Below are positions 54,671 through 63,920 of a DNA stretch of 64,000 nt, piece after piece (the stretch's first letter is position 1; each line of letters opens with the position of its first letter). This stretch comes from an uncultured Oscillospiraceae bacterium (lineage in GTDB: Bacteria > Bacillota > Clostridia > Oscillospirales > Ruminococcaceae), in the NCBI GenBank assembly GCA_910579175.1, contig CAJTTB010000001.1, forward strand, positions 140,722-204,721, read 5' to 3'. The notes under the pieces are model-generated. The model was not told the DNA's origin. It was given only the letters and a program-made list of their open reading frames with translations, and ran no database searches. A program made the position numbers and the translations under genes.

Positions 54671-55807
54671 TTATAAATGAATCAGCATGCTTTTTGCAAA
54701 ACGCATTAAGTTATCCACTGTTTTACACAGATTATTCTGCGTATATAGTCGTGCCCGAGAAAACGGAATTGGTTTTTGATTGATACTAAATACCGCACTG
54801 ATTCCCTGTTGATAAATTTCATCAATATCATCATCTATTGCCCCTACAATTGCAACCACTGGAACTTTTTTTAATTTTGCCCGTTGTGCCACCCCTATGA
54901 CAACTTTGCCATGTAGGCTTTGGGCGTCTAATTTTCCCTCTCCAGTTAAGATCATATCTGCATCTTCTATGAGTGTATCAAAATTCACAAAGTCTAAGAT
55001 GGTTTGAATTCCTGACTGTAAGGTCCCATTTAAAAATGCCACCACACCTGCGCCCATTGCACCCGCTGCACCTGCTCCAGGCAGGTTGTCAACACGTTTG
55101 TGAAGCTGTGTTTGAATCGTTTGGGCAAATGCCCTTAGTTGATTATCTAGATGAATCACCATCTGTTGATCCGCACCCTTTTGGGGGGCAAACATATATG
55201 CTGCACCATTGGGTCCGTACATGGGGTTGTTGATATCACACATCGCAACGATCTCAATTCCCTGTAATTGTTTTTGTAGTTTGTCAATCTCTATACGAGA
55301 TACTTGGGACAGATTGTTACCTGTGGGAATCAAGGTGGTGTTGCCCTCTTGATAAAAAACCGCACCCAATGCCGCTGCCATACCAGCACCCGCATCATTG
55401 GTACAACTCCCTCCCAAACCCAACATAATTTTTTTCGCTCCATGCTGTATGGCATGTAACATGATTTCTCCCACACCATAAGTCGTTGTACATGCGGGAT
55501 TTAGTCGTTGTTCTACCAACGGCAACCCCGCACATTGTGCCATCTCAACGATGGCATTGTCGCCAATTTTAATATAGTTGGCAGCAATCGGATCACCATA
55601 TGGATCGGAAACGCGAACCGTTACTTTTTGTGCACAAGCCGTCTGCAAAAAACAATCTACAGTTCCCTCACCACCATCGGCAATTGGGATGGCAATCACT
55701 TCACATTCTGGAAAATGATGATGGACATTTTTCTTGACAATACGACAGATATCAATAGAACTGATAGTGCCTTTAAAGGAATCTGGAATCACAATTAATT
55801 TTTTCAT
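54671..55807 (-). CDS. Glycerate kinase (GarK/GlxK type)
   Basis: The 378-residue protein begins KKLIVIPDSFKGTISSIDIC, has IADGGEGTVDCFLQ and GLGGSCTNDAGAGMAAALGA, the nucleotide-binding and catalytic loops of the bacterial glycerate kinase family, and a late GEGKLDAQSLHGKVVIGVA. It phosphorylates D-glycerate to 2-phosphoglycerate, the entry to glycolysis for hydroxypyruvate/glyoxylate products. It stands alone; the hydroxyacid dehydrogenase at 32519 could supply glycerate, but they are far apart. TAGGAGGT precedes the start. Confidence 0.93.
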   Translation of the reverse strand: MKKLIVIPDSFKGTISSIDICRIVKKNVHHHFPECEVIAIPIADGGEGTVDCFLQTACAQKVTVRVSDPYGDPIAANYIKIGDNAIVEMAQCAGLPLVEQRLNPACTTTYGVGEIMLHAIQHGAKKIMLGLGGSCTNDAGAGMAAALGAVFYQEGNTTLIPTGNNLSQVSRIEIDKLQKQLQGIEIVAMCDINNPMYGPNGAAYMFAPQKGADQQMVIHLDNQLRAFAQTIQTQLHKRVDNLPGAGAAGAMGAGVVAFLNGTLQSGIQTILDFVNFDTLIEDADMILTGEGKLDAQSLHGKVVIGVAQRAKLKKVPVVAIVGAIDDDIDEIYQQGISAVFSINQKPIPFSRARLYTQNNLCKTVDNLMRFAKSMLIHL

Positions 55808-55905
55808 AAATACCTCCTATCATATTGTGATTTATTTGATTATCATAATGTTTATTTGCAATACAATTGCTCTGTTCGCCTTTGGTATTGATAAATACTG
55901 ATAAA

Positions 55906-55938
55906 TTTCCCCTTTTATCATTTTGATAAAAGGGGAAA
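55906..55938. repeat. Perfect 15-base inverted repeat
   Basis: TTTCCCCTTTTATCA and TGATAAAAGGGGAAA are separated by TTT. There is no clear T-run after it, so it may be a terminator without a tail or a protein-binding site. It lies 26 bases after the 3' end of the small YfjL-like gene. Confidence 0.55.
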
Positions 55939-55964
55939 CTATGTAGCAAACCGGAATTTGTACC

Positions 55965-56261
55965 TCACACAAGGCTTTGCTTTATGCTGTCATATACAAC
56001 TGAAATTGGCAACTGTCCCAAGAAAAGTCTAAAATTATAGATTGTGTTATCTTCACCAATAAAACTCGCAATATAATCCCCATATGCCGTCGAAAACTCA
56101 ATATCTTCAAATCTTAAATTCATTTCCTTATAATTCTCTTGAACATATTCTGTTGCAGTATGTTTTCCTATGCTTTTGGAGATAATTCCCATTCCCCACA
56201 GGATGGCGATTGTAAGAATTCCCACGCCAACGATTCCCAGAGCCTTTTTCACTTTTCTCAA
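55965..56261 (-). CDS. Small membrane-anchored protein (YfjL/DUF3139-like)
   Basis: The 98-residue protein has an N-terminal basic helix (about 8-28) and a short extracellular domain with TATEYVQENYKEMNLRFEDI followed by an aromatic-rich segment, as in YfjL/DUF3139 proteins of Firmicutes. It has no Cys lipobox. GGAGG is in place before the start. It is transcribed alone between divergent and convergent genes; the function is not known. Confidence 0.65.
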   Translation of the reverse strand: MRKVKKALGIVGVGILTIAILWGMGIISKSIGKHTATEYVQENYKEMNLRFEDIEFSTAYGDYIASFIGEDNTIYNFRLFLGQLPISVVYDSIKQSLV

Positions 56262-56459
56262 AACGAAAACCTCCCTTCAATCTCGATTCTCTACTTTGAT
56301 TCTATCATGACTATCTTCCATCTACAAGCCTCTTTCAAATACATGATGATATCTAACTATCTCAAACAGATGGTTCATTTTATAAAGTCAACTACTTGTT
56401 TTTTTCTCATTCATATATCATCAGCTTCGTTATCAAAAAAGAACATACAATTCAGAAGC

Positions 56460-56488
56460 TTGACAGGATCTATAAATATAGCTATCAT
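56460..56488 (+). promoter_or_regulatory. Sigma-A promoter of the CNNM/CorC gene
   Basis: TTGACA, 17-base spacer and TATCAT, about 60 bases before the start codon. Confidence 0.75.
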
Positions 56489-56547
56489 AATAATAATTGG
56501 TTTTTTTAATATATATTAAATAATCAAATTCTGAGAGGAGCAGCGAC

Positions 56548-57903
56548 ATGGACGATGTCAGCCGATGGATTTTATTTTTATTATTTTTGACGTTTAGTTT
56601 TTTATTTTGTGCAATGGAAACGGCTTTGGTTTCAATCAATGAATCAAAAATCAAAGAAATGATACAAAAGAATAAGCAATACAAAAAGGTTTCTGATATA
56701 CTATTGGATCAACCGATGAAGCGAAAAATTATCTGGAGCAACTTGACTTATTTGATTTGTATTTGCATTACAATTTATCATGGGTATCTGTTAAGCTATG
56801 CTACTCTATTTGGTCTTCTAAAGAAATATTTAACTGCATTCCAACAAGAAACATGGTTTTTCTGGATTGATACCATAGGGCTTGGAATCATCAGTTTTTT
56901 AATTTCCATTTTGATTTCTTTAGTGTTTGCCAATATGTTGCCCAGAAGAATCTTTTCTCAACACAATGAAATGTTTTTATTGCGTCTATTTCGTCCCATT
57001 CGGGTGCTCTCTTTATTATTTCGACCTCTGGTATTTTTAATTGTAAAGTTATCCAATGGAATTTGCCTGTTATTTGGTATTCAAAATCGACTACATGAGG
57101 AATATATCACAGAAGAGGAAATTCGCTCTATGGTAGAAGAAGGGCAAGAACATGGTGTGATTGAACAAGAAGAACGAGAGATGATCAATAATATTTTTGA
57201 TTTTGACAACCGCACAGCTTCTGATTTGATGACACATCGCACCGATGTGATAGCAGTAGAATTTCATTCTAAAATCAGCGATGTGGTATATTATGCAATC
57301 AATGAAGGCTTTTCCAGAATCCCAGTTTATGAAAATGATATTGATAATATTAAGGGAATTATTTATGTAAAAGACTTGCTTTGTTTGGTGGGATGTAATT
57401 CTTCCGAAGATTTTACACTCAATGACTTTATTCGCAAGACAATTTATGTGCCAGAGGCAAAAAAATGTATTGATCTATTCCAAATATTTAAAACCAAAAA
57501 AATTCATATGGCAATTGTTGTGGACGATTATGGAGGAACCGCAGGCATCATTACCATGGAGGACTTGTTAGAATCCATTGTTGGCAACATTCAAGATGAA
57601 TACGATGACGAGCAAGAAGAAGTGATTCAGCTAAATGAAAATACTTATCTGTTGGATGGCTCGATCAACCTAGAGAAATTAAACCGCTTGTTGCAACTTG
57701 AATTAAAGGGAGATGACAGTGACACTGATACCATTGGTGGATTGATCACCGAAATGCTTGGACGCATTCCCGATGACAATGAAAATCCAACCATTGAAAT
57801 ATCACCGTTTCGCTTTACTGTCATGCTGGTAGAAGATCGCCGTATTATTAAGGTAAAAGCACAAAAAATACCACCCCAACAAGATCAATCCGAAGCATCA
57901 TAA
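56548..57903 (+). CDS. CNNM/CorC (HlyC) family transporter with CBS pair
   Basis: The 451-residue protein has a DUF21/CNNM membrane domain (four helices in the first 190 residues), then EEEIRSMVEEGQEHGVIEQE, two CBS domains (about 210-330, ending VVDDYGGTAGIITMEDLLES) and a CorC_HlyC domain to about 435 with DGSINLEKLNRLL and TIGGLITEMLGRIP. It probably exports or regulates Mg2+ or Co2+. GAGAGGAG precedes the start. It is followed by a terminator shared with the convergent prs. Confidence 0.92.
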   Translation: MDDVSRWILFLLFLTFSFLFCAMETALVSINESKIKEMIQKNKQYKKVSDILLDQPMKRKIIWSNLTYLICICITIYHGYLLSYATLFGLLKKYLTAFQQETWFFWIDTIGLGIISFLISILISLVFANMLPRRIFSQHNEMFLLRLFRPIRVLSLLFRPLVFLIVKLSNGICLLFGIQNRLHEEYITEEEIRSMVEEGQEHGVIEQEEREMINNIFDFDNRTASDLMTHRTDVIAVEFHSKISDVVYYAINEGFSRIPVYENDIDNIKGIIYVKDLLCLVGCNSSEDFTLNDFIRKTIYVPEAKKCIDLFQIFKTKKIHMAIVVDDYGGTAGIITMEDLLESIVGNIQDEYDDEQEEVIQLNENTYLLDGSINLEKLNRLLQLELKGDDSDTDTIGGLITEMLGRIPDDNENPTIEISPFRFTVMLVEDRRIIKVKAQKIPPQQDQSEAS

Positions 57904-58040
57904 CAGTCCGATAAGCCTCTGATAGATATCTAGATAAATATCAGTCCAAAATTGCGAAAAACTTTTGTAAACAGATTCAAAAACAACTATAAATAGTTCC
58001 ATCAAGGACAATTGTAGTAACAAAATCAATCGAAAAAATA

Positions 58041-58065
58041 GAGGATAGTGAACATCGCTATCCTC
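58041..58065. terminator. Bidirectional terminator between CNNM and prs
   Basis: GAGGATAG and CTATCCTC arms with a nine-base loop, then TGTTTTT on the plus strand and an A-rich side on the other. Confidence 0.85.
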
Positions 58066-58078
58066 TGTTTTTATACAA

Positions 58079-59038
58079 TTAAGAAAACAATGGAGAAACC
58101 GGTCTACCTTGATAGATTCTGGCAATGGCTTCTGCAAAGACAGGTCCTGCGTGTAAAATGGTAAGTTTATCAATTTGTTTTTCCTTGGGTACCGCAATGG
58201 TATCCAACAGCACTACTTCTTTGATAACACTCTGTTCAATCCGCTCGATAGCAGGACCAGACAATACACCATGTGTAGCGCAAGCAGTCACTTCTTTTGC
58301 TCCACCAATTTCCATGATGGCTTTTGCAGCATTACAAAGGGTACCAGCAGTATCGATCATATCATCTACCAATATTACCCTTTTATCTCGGACATCTCCG
58401 ATGATGTTCATCACTTCAGATACGTTCGCCCGTTGACGGCGTTTGTCCACAATCGCCAAGGGGACATCCAACCGACTTGCAAAATTTCTCGCACGAGTAA
58501 CAGAACCCAAATCAGGAGAAACGACAATCACATCTTCTTTGTTTTCTGCAAGGCGTTCCATAAAATGAACAACTAAAATTGGTACTCCTAATAGGTGATC
58601 TAAAGGAATATTAAAAAATCCTTGAATTTGAGGAGCATGTAAGTCCATAGTCAATATACGATCAGCACCCGCAGCGGTGATCAAATCCGCAACCAATTTC
58701 GCAGAGATTGGGTCACGTGCCTTGGTTTTTCTGTCTTGTCTGGCATATCCAAAATAAGGGATAACCGCAGTAATTTGGCTTGCAGAAGCCCGTTTAAATG
58801 CATCGATCATAATCAACAATTCCATTAAATGATGATTGACCGGCTGAGAAGTGGATTGTACAACAAACACTTCAGATCCTCGGACAGATTCTTTAATCGA
58901 AACAGAAATTTCTCCATCACTAAATGTTACTACTTCAGAATCACCCAATGTGAGTCCTAAATTTTTTGCAATATCGGTAGCAATCTGCTTGTTGGAGTTG
59001 GCTGTAAAGATTTTAATGTCCTTCCCATGTAAATTCAT
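58079..59038 (-). CDS. prs: Ribose-phosphate pyrophosphokinase
   Basis: Start 59038 has AAGGAG upstream. The 319-residue protein has KIFTANSNKQIATDIAKNLG, the FSDGEISVSIKESVRG segment, DLHAPQIQGFF, and the PRPP loop ILVDDMIDTAGTL. It makes PRPP from ribose 5-phosphate and ATP for nucleotide, His and Trp synthesis. It follows glmU by 74 bases in the same direction, a common Firmicutes order (glmU-prs). Confidence 0.97.
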   Translation of the reverse strand: MNLHGKDIKIFTANSNKQIATDIAKNLGLTLGDSEVVTFSDGEISVSIKESVRGSEVFVVQSTSQPVNHHLMELLIMIDAFKRASASQITAVIPYFGYARQDRKTKARDPISAKLVADLITAAGADRILTMDLHAPQIQGFFNIPLDHLLGVPILVVHFMERLAENKEDVIVVSPDLGSVTRARNFASRLDVPLAIVDKRRQRANVSEVMNIIGDVRDKRVILVDDMIDTAGTLCNAAKAIMEIGGAKEVTACATHGVLSGPAIERIEQSVIKEVVLLDTIAVPKEKQIDKLTILHAGPVFAEAIARIYQGRPVSPLFS

Positions 59039-59112
59039 AAAGCAATTCTCCTTAAAATAGCAAGGTGCAAACATCATATGAACTGTAAAACGATAACTTA
59101 TTTATTCTTATT

Positions 59113-60507
59113 TTACACCTTTTTTTTGCGTCCTGCAAGTTTTTTTGTGGAAAATTCCTCTTTTATTTGTTGTCTTGCGCGTGCAATGCCCAATGCCTGT
59201 GCTGGAACATCTTCGGTAATGGTAGAACCAGCTCCAGTATATCCGTTCTCCCCAATGGTAACAGGAGCCACCAAGTTGGTATTACAACCGATAAAGGCAC
59301 CATCTTTGATGGTACAGCGGTGCTTATGAACACCATCATAATTTACTGTTACGACACCGCAACCAAAATTCACATTCTTTCCAACATCGCTGTCACCCAC
59401 ATAGGTTAAATGAGAGATGCCAGTACCTGCTCCAATCACAGAATTTTTTACCTCTACAAAATCGCCAATATGCACATGATGGTGAATCTCACTATTAGGA
59501 CGAATATGGACAAATGGACCAATATCTACATCATCATGGATTTTAGACTGATAACACTGTACACAGTTGAGTGTGACACGATTTCCAACTGTAGAGCGCT
59601 GTATCAGCGTATTGGGACCAATGCTGCAATGTTCTCCAATTACAACCTGCTCTTTTAAAATGGTTCCTGGGAGAATCACGGTGTCAGTGCCAATCACCGC
59701 ATCAGGAGCAATATAAACGCCATCGGTAGAAACAAATTCCACCCCTTGATCGAGATGTTTGTCAATGACTTTTTGACGCATAAATTCATTGAGCTGATAG
59801 AGTTCTCTTCTGGAATTTGCCCCTCGGATAATATCACTGCACAAAGCGCGATAACATCCAACCCGATTGCCCTGTTGTTGTGTAATGGCAATGGTATCTG
59901 GCAAATAATATTCTCCCTGTGCATTATTTGAGGTCAACGCCTGTAGTGCACATAACAATTTATCAGCGGCAAACCAGTAAACTCCTGCGTTTATCTCCTG
60001 AATTTCAAGTTGTTGTAAAGAAGCGTCCTTTTGCTCTACAATTTTTTCAACCGTCTCGCCATTGCGTATTACCCTGCCATATCCAGTGGGGTCTTCTATC
60101 ACTGCGCTGACAACGGTGATGGCATTTTGTTGTTGTTGATGTAGTTGATGTGCTTCTAGAATAGTTTGGTTGTCAAGACAGGGGGTATCTCCGTACAGCA
60201 CTAAAACATCCTGTCCCCGATGACTTTCAATAAATTCTTTTGCACAGATAACAGCATGACCAGTGCCTTTTTGCTGTTCTTGTTTGACAATGGTAAAATT
60301 CCCCTCTAACCCATCGAGATATTGTTCTACCATTTCAGATTGATGACCAGTTACCACACAAATATCTGTGATTTGGGAATGTTTACAACTGTCGATCACA
60401 TAACCCAGCATGGGTTTAAACAACACTTGTGCCAGTACCTTTGGTTGATTTGATTTCATACGTGTGCCTTTTCCAGCTGCCAAAATGATTGCGCAGGTTT
60501 GTTTCAT
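59113..60507 (-). CDS. glmU: Bifunctional UDP-GlcNAc pyrophosphorylase / GlcN-1-P acetyltransferase
   Basis: Start 60507 follows a GGTGGAAA site. The 464-residue protein has the nucleotidyltransferase motif LAAGKGTRMKS and a C-terminal left-handed beta-helix of hexapeptide repeats (such as GPNTLIQRSTVGNRVTLNCV, then later GENGYTGAGSTITEDVPAQA). It makes UDP-GlcNAc for peptidoglycan. It heads the glmU-prs operon with a promoter at 60569-60597. Confidence 0.96.
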   Translation of the reverse strand: MKQTCAIILAAGKGTRMKSNQPKVLAQVLFKPMLGYVIDSCKHSQITDICVVTGHQSEMVEQYLDGLEGNFTIVKQEQQKGTGHAVICAKEFIESHRGQDVLVLYGDTPCLDNQTILEAHQLHQQQQNAITVVSAVIEDPTGYGRVIRNGETVEKIVEQKDASLQQLEIQEINAGVYWFAADKLLCALQALTSNNAQGEYYLPDTIAITQQQGNRVGCYRALCSDIIRGANSRRELYQLNEFMRQKVIDKHLDQGVEFVSTDGVYIAPDAVIGTDTVILPGTILKEQVVIGEHCSIGPNTLIQRSTVGNRVTLNCVQCYQSKIHDDVDIGPFVHIRPNSEIHHHVHIGDFVEVKNSVIGAGTGISHLTYVGDSDVGKNVNFGCGVVTVNYDGVHKHRCTIKDGAFIGCNTNLVAPVTIGENGYTGAGSTITEDVPAQALGIARARQQIKEEFSTKKLAGRKKKV

Positions 60508-60568
60508 AAATGATTTCCACCTTTCCATAATTACAGTTTCCATTTTATTTTATTGTGATTTCTCTTTT

Positions 60569-60597
60569 ATTATTGCAAATTTAAAGAATTTTTTCAA
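60569..60597 (-). promoter_or_regulatory. Promoter of glmU-prs
   Basis: TTGAAA, 17-base spacer and AATAAT on the minus strand with a TG-C extension before the -10, about 60 bases before the glmU start. Confidence 0.55.
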
Positions 60598-60811
60598 GTA
60601 TCCAAAGACAAGTTTAGAAAAGTTTTTATTTTTCAAAAAAAATCCAGTTTTGTTAAAAAATATATGGAAATATAAAAAGAGATTTGTTATAATATTCCTA
60701 TAATGTGGAACTCTATCATTATCATCTCTTTGGCTTGATTTTAATTATAAATGGTTTTTTCGTTCAACAATCGGTTTATTCTATAAAGTAAGGGATAAAT
60801 TGCAATATCTA

Positions 60812-60840
60812 TTGCTTTTTTCATTGATATTCGCTATACT
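60812..60840 (+). promoter_or_regulatory. Promoter of the ppdK leader
   Basis: TTGCTT, 17-base spacer and TATACT. Transcription would start near 60847 and yield a leader of about 270 bases. Confidence 0.55.
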
Positions 60841-60846
60841 AATAGT

Positions 60847-61070
60847 ATTGATGGTTGGATATTCCAAATGATTTAAAAAATTCAGTTTTTTCTATCTGGA
60901 ACATAACCAAAGTATCCATCAAATATCATTCGTAAAACCGTTGGACGAGTAACATGTGCTCTCCAGTGTTGTACTCATAAGAATGCTTGGGTGAGAAATT
61001 GCCATTTGTTAAGCCACGGGAGTACATTATGTCAAATTGCGTAAAGCAAACATCACCTGTCAATTCAAAA
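60847..61070 (+). ncRNA. Structured RNA candidate upstream of ppdK
   Basis: Two folded parts are visible. TTGATGG (60848) pairs with CCATCAA (60915), with TTCCA/TGGAA inside. GTGCTCTC (near 60955) pairs with GGGAGTAC (near 61018) with all eight positions matched (two G-U), and CTCA/TGAG with AAG/CTT lie within it. It could be a 6S-like RNA or a riboswitch for ppdK. I do not recognise the class. Confidence 0.45.
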
Positions 61071-61116
61071 CGAGTATTTTTGTTTATGAATCAATCAAAT
61101 TTTGGAGGTAATTCAA

Positions 61117-63744
61117 ATGGGAGAAAAATTCGTATACCTTTTTTCAGAAGGTAATGGAACTATGCGTGAACTACTTGGAGGTAAAGGTGCAAACCTTGCT
61201 GAAATGACTAGCCTTGGTATGCCAGTTCCTCAAGGATTCACTGTTACTACAGAAGCTTGTACACAGTATTATGCTGACGGCGAAAAAATCAATGATGCAA
61301 TTCAAGCTGAAATTATGCAAAACATTGCAAAATTAGAAGAAATCGCTGGTAAAAAATTTGGTGATTTAGATAACCCATTGCTAGTATCTGTTCGTTCTGG
61401 TGCAAGAGCTTCTATGCCTGGTATGATGGATACCATCTTAAACTTAGGTTTAAATGATGAAGTTGTAGAAAGTTTTGCTGCTAAAACCGGAAACGCTCGT
61501 TTTGCCTATGACTCTTATCGTCGTTTCATTCAGATGTATTCTGACGTTGTAATGGAAGTTGGTAAAAAATACTTTGAAGAACTAATCGACGAAATGAAAG
61601 AGAAAAAGGGTGTTACTTTAGATACTGAATTAGATGCCAACGACCTAAAAGAATTGGCTAACCAGTTCAAAGCTGAATACAAAGCAAAAATCGGACAAGA
61701 TTTCCCATCTGATCCAAAAGAACAATTGATGGGCGCTGTCAAAGCGGTATTCCGTTCTTGGGACAACCCTCGTGCAATTTACTACAGAAGAATGAACGAT
61801 ATTCCTTCTTCTTGGGGTACTGCTGTAAACGTTCAGATGATGGTATTTGGTAATATGGGTGAAACTTCCGGTACTGGCGTTGCATTTTCCAGAAACCCTT
61901 CTACTGGTGAAAAAGGTCTATACGGCGAATATTTAATGAACGCACAAGGTGAAGACGTTGTTGCTGGTGTTCGTACTCCTCAACCAATCTCTCACCTAGA
62001 AGAACAAAATCCAGAAGTATACAAACAATTTGTTGATATTGTAAATACACTAGAAAAACATTATCGCGATATGCAGGATATGGAATTTACCATCGAAGAA
62101 GGTAAATTATTTATGCTGCAAACCAGAAATGGTAAACGTACTCCTGCCGCTGCACTAAAAATCGCTTGCGATTTGGTAGACGAAGGCATGAGAACTCCAA
62201 AAGAAGCAGTTGCTATGATCGAACCACGTTCTTTAGACGCTTTGCTTCACCCAACATTTGATACCAAAGCATTAAAAGCTGCATCTCCAATCGGTTCTGC
62301 TTTGCCAGCTTCTCCAGGTGCTGCTTGCGGACGCGTTGTATTTACTGCTGATGATGCAACTGAATGGGCTCAAAAAGGTGAAAAAGTTATCTTAGTTCGT
62401 TTAGAAACTTCTCCAGAAGATATCGAAGGTATGAACTATGCACAAGGTATTTTGACTGTTCGCGGTGGTATGACTTCTCACGCTGCTGTTGTTGCACGTG
62501 GTATGGGTACTTGCTGTGTATCTGGTTGTGGAGAAATCAAAATTGACGAAGAGGCAAAAGTATTTACTTTAGGCGGCAAAGAGTTCCATGAAGGCGATTA
62601 TATTTCTTTAGATGGTTCTACTGGTAATATCTATGGCGAAGCAATCCCAACTGTGGATGCGTCTATCTCAGGCGAATTTGGCAGAATTATGGGTTGGGCT
62701 GATGAATTTAGAACCCTAAAAGTACGCACCAATGCAGATACTCCTAGAGATGCAAAACAAGCTAGAAGCTTTGGCGCTGAAGGTATTGGATTGTGCCGTA
62801 CTGAGCATATGTTCTTTGATTCTGACAGAATTAAAGCAATGAGAGAAATGATTGTTTCTGATACAGTTGAACAAAGAGAAGCTGCTTTGGCTAAATTGTT
62901 GCCAATGCAACAGGGTGACTTTGAAGAACTATATGAAGCAATGGAAGGCAATCCTGTTACTATTCGTTTCTTAGATCCTCCACTACATGAGTTCGTTCCA
63001 ACTGCTGAAGAAGATATCAAAGCATTGGCTGACGAAATGGGCAAAACAGTAGAAGATATTAAAGCTGTTATCGCTAGTCTACATGAATTTAACCCAATGA
63101 TGGGTCACCGTGGATGTCGTTTGGCTGTTACCTATCCAGAAATTGCAGCTATGCAGACAAAAGCTGTTATCCAAGCTGCTTTGGCAGTAAAAGCAAAACA
63201 TGCTGATTGGGAAATGGTTCCTGAAATCATGATTCCATTGGTTGGCGAAGTAAAAGAATTGGCTTATGTAAAAGCAATTGTTACAAAAACCGCTGATGAA
63301 GTCATTGCTGCTGCTGGCGTTAATTTAACTTATAAAGTTGGTACCATGATTGAAATTCCTCGTGCTGCTTTAACCGCTGATGAAATCGCAAAAGAAGCAG
63401 AATTCTTCTCATTTGGTACAAATGACCTAACTCAGATGACCTTTGGTTTTAGCCGTGACGATGCTGGTAAATTCTTAGGGGCTTACTATGATAAGAAGAT
63501 CTATGAAAATGATCCATTTGCAAAATTAGATCAGACTGGTGTTGGTAAATTAGTGAAAATGGCAGCTGAACTTGGTAAAGCTACCCGTCCAGATATCAAA
63601 TTGGGTATTTGTGGCGAACATGGTGGCGACCCATCTTCTGTAGAATTTTGCCATGAAGCAGGTTTGTCTTATGTTTCCTGTTCACCATTCCGCGTGCCAA
63701 TCGCTCGTTTGGCTGCTGCACAAGCTGCTTTAAAACAAAAATAA
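61117..63744 (+). CDS. ppdK: Pyruvate, phosphate dikinase
   Basis: Start 61117 follows GGAGG by eight bases. The 875-residue protein has ATP-grasp segments (GGKGANLAEMTS, RSGARASMPGMMDTILNLGL), the phospho-His swivelling domain GGMTSHAAVVARGMGTCCVSG cut to RGGMTSHAAVVARG, and the PEP/pyruvate barrel with FRDPPL-like FLDPPLHEF and GICGEHGGDP. It interconverts pyruvate and PEP with ATP and phosphate, giving PEP from pyruvate or running in glycolysis with PPi. It is highly codon-optimised compared with neighbours (many GCT, GGT), as befits an abundant enzyme. Confidence 0.97.
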   Translation: MGEKFVYLFSEGNGTMRELLGGKGANLAEMTSLGMPVPQGFTVTTEACTQYYADGEKINDAIQAEIMQNIAKLEEIAGKKFGDLDNPLLVSVRSGARASMPGMMDTILNLGLNDEVVESFAAKTGNARFAYDSYRRFIQMYSDVVMEVGKKYFEELIDEMKEKKGVTLDTELDANDLKELANQFKAEYKAKIGQDFPSDPKEQLMGAVKAVFRSWDNPRAIYYRRMNDIPSSWGTAVNVQMMVFGNMGETSGTGVAFSRNPSTGEKGLYGEYLMNAQGEDVVAGVRTPQPISHLEEQNPEVYKQFVDIVNTLEKHYRDMQDMEFTIEEGKLFMLQTRNGKRTPAAALKIACDLVDEGMRTPKEAVAMIEPRSLDALLHPTFDTKALKAASPIGSALPASPGAACGRVVFTADDATEWAQKGEKVILVRLETSPEDIEGMNYAQGILTVRGGMTSHAAVVARGMGTCCVSGCGEIKIDEEAKVFTLGGKEFHEGDYISLDGSTGNIYGEAIPTVDASISGEFGRIMGWADEFRTLKVRTNADTPRDAKQARSFGAEGIGLCRTEHMFFDSDRIKAMREMIVSDTVEQREAALAKLLPMQQGDFEELYEAMEGNPVTIRFLDPPLHEFVPTAEEDIKALADEMGKTVEDIKAVIASLHEFNPMMGHRGCRLAVTYPEIAAMQTKAVIQAALAVKAKHADWEMVPEIMIPLVGEVKELAYVKAIVTKTADEVIAAAGVNLTYKVGTMIEIPRAALTADEIAKEAEFFSFGTNDLTQMTFGFSRDDAGKFLGAYYDKKIYENDPFAKLDQTGVGKLVKMAAELGKATRPDIKLGICGEHGGDPSSVEFCHEAGLSYVSCSPFRVPIARLAAAQAALKQK

Positions 63745-63780
63745 AAAAATAGGCATAACGGTGTTGTTGTCCTAGTTATA

Positions 63781-63820
63781 AAAAAATGACCTTGTATCAA
63801 ATGATACAAGGTCATTTTTT
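63781..63820 (+). terminator. Intrinsic terminator of ppdK
   Basis: AAAAAATGACCTTGTATCA pairs with TGATACAAGGTCATTTTTT around a two-base loop. Confidence 0.92.
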
Positions 63821-63821
63821 A

Positions 63822-63920
63822 TTATGAAACAGACAACTTAGTTGGCAATTTGCGGAATAACAAAAAATATACATCTTTTCTTGTGCTCGTAGGCACTTTC
63901 TTAATCAATACTATTTTTTA
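63822..63920 (+). repeat. 99-bp interspersed repeat, copy 2
   Basis: Ungapped match to 19226-19324 (82 of 99). The hairpin GTGCT-CGTA-GGCAC keeps pairing through a G-U, and CAAC-TTA-GTTG replaces the first hairpin. Confidence 0.8.

Noticed and set aside
60847..61070. Firm call of 6S RNA
   Set aside because: The folding is suggestive only; no conserved sequence of that RNA was recognised.
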